Source of the DNA: Candidatus Poribacteria bacterium
GTDB lineage: Bacteria; Poribacteria; WGA-4E; PCPOR2b
Assembly: GCA_022826645.1 (NCBI GenBank)
Contig: JAJDUM010000003.1
Span: 61,328 to 125,327, forward strand
Length of the DNA stretch: 64,000 bases
Reading direction: 5' to 3'
Shown: positions 47,278-55,151 of the stretch, piece after piece
Layout of the letters: every line of letters begins with the position of its first letter
How positions within the stretch are numbered: position 1 is the stretch's first letter
Notes under the pieces: generated by a model
Told to the model about the DNA's origin: nothing
The model's database searches: none
What the model saw: only the letters and a program-made list of their open reading frames with translations
Position numbers and translations under genes: made by a program

Positions 47278-48915
47278 ATGCAATCACCCCATGGGATTAA
47301 ATTTTCAGGATTCCGCCCCTCTGCGATGGGTAGGAACGGCATGGTGACATCTGGACATATGCTGGCATCACAGGCTGGGATTCAAGCAATCTCGGCGGGT
47401 GGAAATGCCGTTGACGCCGCAATCGCAACCGCAGCGGCGTTGGGTGTGGTCGAACCGGCGGGATCCGGCGTCGGCGGAGATGGATTTATCCTGATCTACT
47501 GGGCAGAAACCGGCACGGTAACAGGTGTGAACGCGACAGGTCCAGCCCCTTACGCAGCGACCCGCGAACTGTATCTGCGGGATGGCGGGATTCCGATGAA
47601 GGGGATCCGCAGCGTCTCGGTGCCGGGGATTGTTGATGGCTGGCTGAAAGCGCACGAGCGCTACGGTGTCCTTAAATTGGAGCAGGCATTTGAACCAGCA
47701 ATCTCGCTCTGCGAAAACGGCTTCCCAATCAGCCACAACCTTGCTGGGGGACTCAAAGGCGAAAATCCGCGTTTCGCCGCAGATCCATATACACGCCCAA
47801 TATTTACGAATGATGGCGATCCGCCCGGACCGGGAGAGATTATTTATAACAAGGCACTTGCGGAAACTTTGCGAAAAATCGCAGCAGAAGGACGCGGCAC
47901 TCTTTATGAAGGTGAAATTGCCAGAGCGATTGTGGAGTTTAGCGAACAGTATGATGGATTGTTGACTGAAAAGGATCTGGCAGATTACCACGCCCGTTGG
48001 AGCGATCCCATCCACACGAACTATCGGGGATATGAGGTATATGAGATGCCACCCAATTCGAGTGGACATATCTTACTACAGGAATTGAACATCGTCGAGC
48101 AGTTCGATCTGAAGTCGATGGGCTGCAACACCGCTGAAAGCGTTCACCTGATGGTCGAAGCGAAAAAGCTCTCGTTTGCGGATCGGGAGAAATATATGGC
48201 AGATCCGGATTGGGTCGATGTTCCCATCACAGGCATGTTATCGAAAGAATATGCGAAAAAGCAGGCGGAACGCATTGATCCTGACCGAGCAGCGACTGAT
48301 ATTCCGTCCGGAGGTCCCGAACAATTTGAGGACACCACCTGTTTTTGCACAGCGGATGGCGCAGGAAATGCGGTCTGTGTGTTGCAGAGTATACAGTCGG
48401 GATTTGGTTCAAGCCTCATCGCGGGAGATACCGGTATCTTGCTCAACAATCGTATGACGTATTGGCATCTCGAGGAAGACCATCCGAATTGCCTCATGCC
48501 CGGCAAGCGTGTGCGGCATACCATGAACCCAGTGATTGTAACAAAGGATGGCAAACCCTTCCTTGCCTGCGGAACACCGGGAGCAGATACGCAGGTCCAA
48601 ACCAACCTTCAGCTGATTACACACATCGTCGATTTCGGAATGACGCCGCAAGAAACCGTTGAAGCACCACGTTGGCGTAACCTCCAGAACCCGATGGAAT
48701 CGACCATACCGCACACCTGCGAGGATGCACTCCAGTTAGAAGGGCGATTCCCGGAAGAGGTCCGCAGTGGACTCGCTCACCGCGGTCATGATCTTCGCAT
48801 TTTGGGCGATTGGGACGGGCCCGGCAGTGCGCAGGCGATTCAGATTGACGCAGATTCGGGTGCACTTATCGGCGGCTCAGATCCACGGCGGGATGGCTAC
48901 GCGGTGGGTTGGTAG
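47278..48915 (+). CDS. Gamma-glutamyltransferase family protein
   Basis: GGNAVDAAIATAAALGVVEPAGSGVGGDGFILIYW; DTTCFCTADGAGNAVCVLQSIQSGFGSSLIAGDTGILLNNRM. Confidence 0.94.
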   Translation: MQSPHGIKFSGFRPSAMGRNGMVTSGHMLASQAGIQAISAGGNAVDAAIATAAALGVVEPAGSGVGGDGFILIYWAETGTVTGVNATGPAPYAATRELYLRDGGIPMKGIRSVSVPGIVDGWLKAHERYGVLKLEQAFEPAISLCENGFPISHNLAGGLKGENPRFAADPYTRPIFTNDGDPPGPGEIIYNKALAETLRKIAAEGRGTLYEGEIARAIVEFSEQYDGLLTEKDLADYHARWSDPIHTNYRGYEVYEMPPNSSGHILLQELNIVEQFDLKSMGCNTAESVHLMVEAKKLSFADREKYMADPDWVDVPITGMLSKEYAKKQAERIDPDRAATDIPSGGPEQFEDTTCFCTADGAGNAVCVLQSIQSGFGSSLIAGDTGILLNNRMTYWHLEEDHPNCLMPGKRVRHTMNPVIVTKDGKPFLACGTPGADTQVQTNLQLITHIVDFGMTPQETVEAPRWRNLQNPMESTIPHTCEDALQLEGRFPEEVRSGLAHRGHDLRILGDWDGPGSAQAIQIDADSGALIGGSDPRRDGYAVGW

Positions 48916-48977
48916 AATGCGCTATGTATCGACCGTCAAGGGTGTTTAGGAAAAGGTAGACAAAACGGAGTCAGAAG

Positions 48978-50900
48978 ATGAAGATTTTTGTGCCAGGTCG
49001 GATCTGCCTCTTTGGTGAGCATACCGATTGGGCAGGCGGCTACCGGCGTGTGAATGCCGACTTAGAAAAGGGTTACGCAATCATCGCTAGCACCAATCAG
49101 GGGCTTCATGCCGAGGTTAATCCGCACCCGACCAAACTGATTCTGCGAACGACTCTAAGCGACGGCACACGAATGGACCCGTTTGAAGTGCCGATGGAAA
49201 GTGAGACACTTCTCGCCGAAGCACAGAAGGGCGGATTTTTCAGTTATGCTGCGGGGGTTGCCTACCAGATTCTGACACACTATCAGGTGCATGGGCTTGA
49301 GATTAACAACTATCTGACAGATCTTCCCTCAAAGAAGGGGCTTTCGTCGAGTGCTGCAACCTGTGTGCTGGTCGCTCGCGCATTCAATCGGGTTTATGAC
49401 CTGAAGATGACCGTGCGCGGTGAAATGGAATACGCCTACATCGGCGAGATTACCACCCCTTCCCGATGTGGTCGGATGGATCAGGGCTGCGCTTACGGCA
49501 ACCGCCCCATCATGATGACCTTTGACGGTGATGGGATTGATGTTGAAGAGATCAACGTATCAAAAGATTTATACTTCATCATCGTTGATCTGGGGGCGGT
49601 CAAGGATACAAGGCAGATACTGAATCAGCTCAACCACTGTTATCCCTTTGCCGAGAACGATATGCAGAGGAACGTTCAAAAATATCTTGGTCCAATCAGC
49701 ACCGGGATAACCCACGAAGCGTACGAAGCGTTACAGGGCGGTGATGCGGTACGCATCGGGGAGCTGATGAAAAAGGCACAGTCGGAATTCGATAAACACG
49801 TTCAGCCCGCGTGTCCGTCACAACTCACGGCGCCTGTGTTGCATAAAATTCTCAACTACGAGCCGATTCAGCCGTACATACTGGGCGGAAAAGGGGTCGG
49901 CTCCCAAGGAGATGGTACCGCACAATTTATCGTTAAGGACCAAGAGAGTCAAGAGAAGGCTATCGACATCATTGAACGGGACCTGAAGATGTCCTGTTTG
50001 AAATTGGTTATTCGGGCAGGTCGGCGTGTACGAAAAGCAGTGATTCCCGCTGCCGGTTTTGGGACCCGTTTATTTCCCGCATCAAAAGCGATAAAGAAGG
50101 AACTTTTTCCCATCATCGACAAATCCGGCAAACCGAAGCCGGTCATCATGGCAATTGTCGAAGAGGCAATTAATGCTGGCATCGAGGAGGTTTGTCTTGT
50201 TGTTCAGAGTAGGGACCAGGAACTGTTTGAAAGATTTTTTAAGACCGCTCCGTTTATTGAGAATTTCAACAAGCTATCGAAGGAGGATCAGGAGTATTCT
50301 CAGTACCTGATGGACTTGGGACAGCGCATCTCGTTTGTGACCCAAGATGTTCAGGAGGGCTTTGGACACGCTGTTTTCTGCGCGCGGGAATGGGTGGATA
50401 ACGAACCATTTTTGCTGATGTTAGGAGATCACCTCTATGCATCCGATAATGAAATTTCCTGTGCACGACAGATCTTGGATGTCTATGATCGGGTGGAACA
50501 TAGTGTGGTTGGGCTGAACGTTACACATGCAGACGAGATTCACAATTTTGGTTGCGCGACCGGCACATGGCAAGAGGCGGATACAATTCTTTCAATAACA
50601 GAATTTTCCGAAAAACCCGCTGTCGAATACGCTCGGCAGCGTCTTCGTGTGGAGGGATTGGATGCGGATAACTTTCTGACTGTATTCGGCATGTATGTGT
50701 TAGTACCGGAGATCTTTGACTACCTTGAAGAAAACATCACCCATAGCCTCCGCGAGCGCGGCGAATTTCAGTTGACCTCTTGCTTGGATAAATTGCGGAA
50801 AGAGGATAATTTTTCGGGTTACGTTGTCAAAGGCAGACGTTTTGACATCGGCGTCCCAGAGGCATATCGGCAGACAATGATTGATTATCGCAACGCTTGA
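48978..50900 (+). CDS. Bifunctional GHMP-family sugar kinase / GalU-like nucleotidyltransferase fusion
   Basis: N-terminal MKIFVPGRICLFGEHTDWAGGYR, LPSKKGLSSSAATCV; C-terminal half from about 50040 KAVIPAAGFGTRLFPASKAIKKELFPIIDKSGKPKPVIMAIVEEAINAGIEEVCLVVQ; one uninterrupted frame. Confidence 0.9.
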   Translation: MKIFVPGRICLFGEHTDWAGGYRRVNADLEKGYAIIASTNQGLHAEVNPHPTKLILRTTLSDGTRMDPFEVPMESETLLAEAQKGGFFSYAAGVAYQILTHYQVHGLEINNYLTDLPSKKGLSSSAATCVLVARAFNRVYDLKMTVRGEMEYAYIGEITTPSRCGRMDQGCAYGNRPIMMTFDGDGIDVEEINVSKDLYFIIVDLGAVKDTRQILNQLNHCYPFAENDMQRNVQKYLGPISTGITHEAYEALQGGDAVRIGELMKKAQSEFDKHVQPACPSQLTAPVLHKILNYEPIQPYILGGKGVGSQGDGTAQFIVKDQESQEKAIDIIERDLKMSCLKLVIRAGRRVRKAVIPAAGFGTRLFPASKAIKKELFPIIDKSGKPKPVIMAIVEEAINAGIEEVCLVVQSRDQELFERFFKTAPFIENFNKLSKEDQEYSQYLMDLGQRISFVTQDVQEGFGHAVFCAREWVDNEPFLLMLGDHLYASDNEISCARQILDVYDRVEHSVVGLNVTHADEIHNFGCATGTWQEADTILSITEFSEKPAVEYARQRLRVEGLDADNFLTVFGMYVLVPEIFDYLEENITHSLRERGEFQLTSCLDKLRKEDNFSGYVVKGRRFDIGVPEAYRQTMIDYRNA

Positions 50901-50944
50901 TTCGGACAGTATATCCTGCACTTCTTCCCAGAAAGGAAAAATAG

Positions 50945-51811
50945 ATGTTTGCACTTGAATCAATCAATGATGGATTGGACTTAACTTGGGACGGGCAAAC
51001 TTTGCTGAACTACCATTTTCAAACGGATGGACAGCGAACCTATTGGCAGCCGCTTCGATTACCGGACTCACCGCCGCTGACGATGAATCAACCCGAAGAT
51101 CATATCCACCATCAGGGGATGTGGGTTGCGTGGAAGAAGGTGAACGGTGTGAACTTTTGGGAACAGCCGAAGCCGGGCGAAGATCCGACAGGGTTCGGAC
51201 GGATTGTCCATAAACGGAATGTGGAGCAGTCCGCCGATGCGGAGAAAGCGCAATTCACAGTTGAGAATGCGTGGGTTGATTGGCAAGATGTGACACATCT
51301 GATAGAGACCCGTCGGACAACCGTGTTTCCGCCGGGAGCAGATCATTTAGCTATTGATGTGCATCTCCAATTTCAGCCATATAGAGAAGCGGTGACGTTA
51401 GACCTCAACCGCGGCGAACCGGGACGGGGTGGACTGTTCTATAGCGGCTTGACGATTCGGTTTGACAATGCGCTCACGCCGGGGCAGTTGTTAGATGGAG
51501 ATGGACGCACGGAACCGATGGACATCTTTGGGAAACAGAGCCGGTGGTGCGGTTTTGCTGGAACACACGCGGAAGATGGCGGTGTTTACGGTGCCACGGT
51601 CATTGATCATCCGTCCAACCCGCGGCATCCGACGACGTGGTGGGTGCGGAACCGCGAGAACTACGGTATACTCCATCCGTCTCCGGCTTATTATGAGCCG
51701 TTTGAACTCGCACAGGATGAACGACTTGAGTTCCAGTATCGCGTTGTCCTTCACAAAGGCTATGTGAATCCAGATATAGTTGAACAGCAGGTTCAAGCAC
51801 TCAACGTCTGA
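50945..51811 (+). CDS. PmoA-like/DUF6807 family protein
   Basis: YWQPLRLPDSPPLTMNQPEDHIHHQGMWVAWKKVNGVNFWEQP. Confidence 0.78.
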   Translation: MFALESINDGLDLTWDGQTLLNYHFQTDGQRTYWQPLRLPDSPPLTMNQPEDHIHHQGMWVAWKKVNGVNFWEQPKPGEDPTGFGRIVHKRNVEQSADAEKAQFTVENAWVDWQDVTHLIETRRTTVFPPGADHLAIDVHLQFQPYREAVTLDLNRGEPGRGGLFYSGLTIRFDNALTPGQLLDGDGRTEPMDIFGKQSRWCGFAGTHAEDGGVYGATVIDHPSNPRHPTTWWVRNRENYGILHPSPAYYEPFELAQDERLEFQYRVVLHKGYVNPDIVEQQVQALNV

Positions 51812-51947
51812 ATCCTCGTTTCAGAAGCAAAATTTCCTCTACATTATCACTCAAGTTGCTGCCCATAGGAAACATTGCTAACCAGATGAATGAGGGTTAA
51901 ATCCAGTCAATTGCCACTCGCAGCATAGGCAACGGTCTGAACCTTAA

Positions 51948-52021
51948 AGCCCCAGCGGGGCGACAGGTATATAGAAACACATAAAACCAACCAACGCCCA
52001 AGCCCCAGCGGGGCGACAGGT
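51948..52021. repeat. Two REP-like palindromic repeats
   Basis: AGCCCCAGCGGGGCGACAGGT at 51948-51968 and 52001-52021. Confidence 0.85.
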
Positions 52022-52047
52022 GAACAGGTACTCCACAGAACAACATT

Positions 52048-52359
52048 ATCGCTAATACCTATACCCAACTTTACATACACACTATTTTCGCTGTCAAAGG
52101 CAGGGAATCCCTCATTCCTACGCGGCATAAAGAAGCACTTCACCAATATATTACCCGCATTATCACCCACAAAAAGCAGACAGTGATTCGAATCAACTCA
52201 ATGCCAGATCACCTTCATATCCTTGTGGGTATCACCCCCGACGTTACTATTTCTAACTTGGTGAGAGATATCAAGGCAAATTCGTCAAAATGGATTAACA
52301 AAAAGAGATGGGTTGTTGGCAGATTTGAATGGCAGGCGGGTTTTGCAGCGTTCTCGTAG
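52048..52359 (+). pseudogene. Decayed IS200-like / REP-associated tyrosine transposase (Y1_Tnp)
   Basis: Frame reads IANTYTQLYIHTIFAVKGRESLIPTRHKEALHQYITRIITHKKQTVIRINSMPDHLHILVGITPDVTISNLVRDIKANSSKWINKKRWVVGRFEWQAGFAAFS*; HUH HLH present, start codon is ATC, stops before the catalytic Tyr region. Confidence 0.82.
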
Positions 52360-52500
52360 TTTTGAACCCTGATCTTATCAGAGTTGCTTTGAACTCTCGG
52401 CAGAGTCGGAGTCGAGCAGGTTTGATAAATAGCAACTCGGGTTATAATAAAAGAACGAGTCGGGAACTTTATTTCTGGTATTATATCATAGGAGGTTAAC

Positions 52501-52983
52501 ATGAAAATTGGTGTCCTTTCGGACAGTCACGACAACGTCCCGATGGTCAAGAAAGCGGTCGACCTGTTCAACAGTGAAGGGGTTGAGTTGGTGATACACG
52601 CCGGTGATTTTATTGCGCCATTCGTGGTGGCAGCGATGGCGGGCTTGAAGTGTCGAGCCGTCGGCGTCTTCGGTAACAACGATGGGGAACGTATCGGTCT
52701 TTCTGCAAGGTTTGAGGAAGTTGGAGAGGTTCACCCCAACCTCGCAAGCGTGGAGGTGGGAGGACGCAAGATTGCCGCAATGCACTACCCGGAACTTGCC
52801 GAACCGATCGCGAAAAGCGGTGAATACGATATTGTGATCTATGGACATACCCATGAGATTGATGTTCGTAACGAAGGAACGCTGATCGTGAACCCGGGCG
52901 AGACTGGGGGTTGGACAACCGGCAGATCCACAGTTGCCGTTGTAGATTTGGATTCGTTGGAAGTTGAGATTCGGGACTTGTAA
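52501..52983 (+). CDS. Metallophosphoesterase, YfcE/MJ0936 type
   Basis: MKIGVLSDSHDNVPMVKKAV...VIHAGDFIA...VFGNNDGER...DIVIYGHTHEIDVRNEGTLIVNPGE. Confidence 0.93.
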   Translation: MKIGVLSDSHDNVPMVKKAVDLFNSEGVELVIHAGDFIAPFVVAAMAGLKCRAVGVFGNNDGERIGLSARFEEVGEVHPNLASVEVGGRKIAAMHYPELAEPIAKSGEYDIVIYGHTHEIDVRNEGTLIVNPGETGGWTTGRSTVAVVDLDSLEVEIRDL

Positions 52984-53187
52984 AAGTAGGACCAATCCAA
53001 TTCTTCTGTAGGAGGGATTTCCAAATCCCGATACATCCCCCAAACAGAGAAGAAACTGAAAACGCGTCATCGGGGCTAGGAAGCCCCTCCTACAGGGGTG
53101 AGGAGAAAAACAATTCATTGCGCTACTATAATTGGAAGCGCGTAACTTTGAACCGAATAGCCCTAGCCACATAACAGGGAGTAAATT

Positions 53188-54033
53188 ATGTCGCAACAGG
53201 ATCCGTGGATACCGATCGAACCGGATTGGGAGACGATTTTGGAGAAGTATCCAAATCCAATCCAAGCACTGGCGGAGATGCGCACACCAGCTCCGGTGAT
53301 CCGTCAGGCTTACAATCCCGCCCACTGCGAAGGACTCATCCAACGGTTTATCGAAAGAGATTTGATGTATGATCAGGACACGCATTACAACAATCCGTCA
53401 ATTGTTCCAAGAGAGCGGATAGACATCGGCACCAGTCTGGGCAATCGGGGTAACTCACCGGAGGATTTCTTTTCACACGCCGTAGAGACCCACACCCTTT
53501 TTGAAACGCTGTTCGACGGATACGATAATCCGGTTACAACGCTCTATGAAAATCTTGCCCGTCTGGCACCCGGCAAGCGGGTTGTGACCGCTTATGAACC
53601 TAACGGTCGGCACTATGGGCCTGCGATTTTTCGCATCCACTATGGCGGTATCTCCTACAGCCCCCACTTCGATTCGGTCAGATGGCGGGAGAATCGCGTC
53701 AATTACGAGGTGTATCGCTTCGAACATCAGTTGGCTGGGATACTCTGCTTTCAGAACTCCGAAATTGAGGGTGAAACGGCGCAGTCCATTCTCCATCGTT
53801 GCCTGTGGCAGCCAGAAATTGCTCACCACATCACAGATAACACCTTCCATCAGCACGCAGCAGAAAACAAGGTCGAAAACACTCAGGTCGATTTAGAGGT
53901 GGGGGATCTCTACTTTTTCAACACCCGATGTATCCACGAAGTCCCCGGTATCAAAGGCAAATCCCCACGCACGGTCCTCGCTATCTTTATCGGGTATTCA
54001 CCAGACGATGATGAGGTGTTTGTCTGGGCGTGA
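53188..54033 (+). CDS. Putative 2OG-Fe(II) oxygenase-like protein
   Basis: SPHFDSVRWREN (HxD) and a distal YFFNTRCIHEVPGIKGKSPRTVLAIFIGYS (H...R) spaced like a DSBH oxygenase. Confidence 0.55.
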   Translation: MSQQDPWIPIEPDWETILEKYPNPIQALAEMRTPAPVIRQAYNPAHCEGLIQRFIERDLMYDQDTHYNNPSIVPRERIDIGTSLGNRGNSPEDFFSHAVETHTLFETLFDGYDNPVTTLYENLARLAPGKRVVTAYEPNGRHYGPAIFRIHYGGISYSPHFDSVRWRENRVNYEVYRFEHQLAGILCFQNSEIEGETAQSILHRCLWQPEIAHHITDNTFHQHAAENKVENTQVDLEVGDLYFFNTRCIHEVPGIKGKSPRTVLAIFIGYSPDDDEVFVWA

Positions 54034-54107
54034 AGGTTCATTAGTGCCAACAACGCTTGATTCGCCAGGATCTTATATCGATCGAAAATAAAATAGTGGG
54101 ATCCAAA

Positions 54108-55151
54108 ATGGTAAGACGTAAACCATATACAAAGGTCGATAAAACCAATCAAATTCGTGCTGAACACGTCCGAGGAATGGGAGATATAGTTTTCAAAGGC
54201 TTCCAGTGTTTGAACAGTGAGTGTCAGGAATTTATTTTTATTCCTAAAAATGAAATTGGCGACGATTTCGAGATCACCTGTCCAAGTTGTGAGATGGTTA
54301 TGTTATCAGGGGACGAAACTCAGTTCTATGAGTACCAACTAGTAGATCGGAGAGACAATTCCATAACTGAAGAAGGCACATTTACCATTCTGCATGATTA
54401 TTACATCGAAGAAGCGCAAGAGTATAAGTATTGCATCATTTGCAATACAATTAAACCGCTTCATTTGTTTGACCGGCATAGCTCTCGGAAATCAGGTCGT
54501 CAAGGAGAATGTAGACTGTGCAAAGCAGTTTACAACTCGATTAAGAATAAGACTCGGTTGACAGATCAGCACCGCGAAGCAGCACAAAAGCGGCGAATGT
54601 ATCTCGACCTATCTGCAAGCACCAAAATCAACAGCGAAGAAATCTACATACGTTTTGGCTACCGTTGTTTTAAGTGTGGTAGAGACCTACGAAGAGTTGA
54701 TGCCAAAGAACGCCCGCTTGACCACACACTTCCTGCTGTCTTCTTATGGCCCTTGACAACCGAAAATGCGACATTGCTATGTCGGGAACATAACGGTGAG
54801 AAATCCGGCAATTGGCCCTCAGCATACTACTCAGAAAATGAGTTAAAAACGCTTGCTGTTCTGACAGGTATTCCATACGAGATACTTGCTGGACCACCGC
54901 ACTACAACCCCGAAGCGATTGAACGTCTCAAGACTCCTGAACAGGCCGATCAGCTTCTGACAAAATACGCGGCCTATATAGAAGAAATCATCAAACTACG
55001 CAATCGAGTATTGGAGCACGAAGGGGTTGATTTTTTTAATTATTCAACAACCATTTCACCCGCTTGGATCCGTCAAGCCGATCAGGAATATCAACGAGTG
55101 CTTCATCAGACAGTGGGTGCTAATACAAAACAAGATACTGATGAGAGGTAA
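54108..55151 (+). CDS. HNH endonuclease with zinc-binding CxxC pairs (candidate restriction enzyme)
   Basis: CPSC, CIICN..CRLC, then CFKCGRDL...LDHTLPAVFLWPLTTENATLLCREHNGEKSG; adjacent to the methyltransferase gene. Confidence 0.75.
   Translation: MVRRKPYTKVDKTNQIRAEHVRGMGDIVFKGFQCLNSECQEFIFIPKNEIGDDFEITCPSCEMVMLSGDETQFYEYQLVDRRDNSITEEGTFTILHDYYIEEAQEYKYCIICNTIKPLHLFDRHSSRKSGRQGECRLCKAVYNSIKNKTRLTDQHREAAQKRRMYLDLSASTKINSEEIYIRFGYRCFKCGRDLRRVDAKERPLDHTLPAVFLWPLTTENATLLCREHNGEKSGNWPSAYYSENELKTLAVLTGIPYEILAGPPHYNPEAIERLKTPEQADQLLTKYAAYIEEIIKLRNRVLEHEGVDFFNYSTTISPAWIRQADQEYQRVLHQTVGANTKQDTDER

Noticed and set aside
47368-48069. 233-aa minus-strand ORF
   Set aside because: Antisense to the gamma-glutamyltransferase gene, no recognisable motif.
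52486-53385. 299-aa minus-strand ORF
   Set aside because: Antisense to a clear metallophosphoesterase gene and the following oxygenase-like gene; composition looks like shadow coding.
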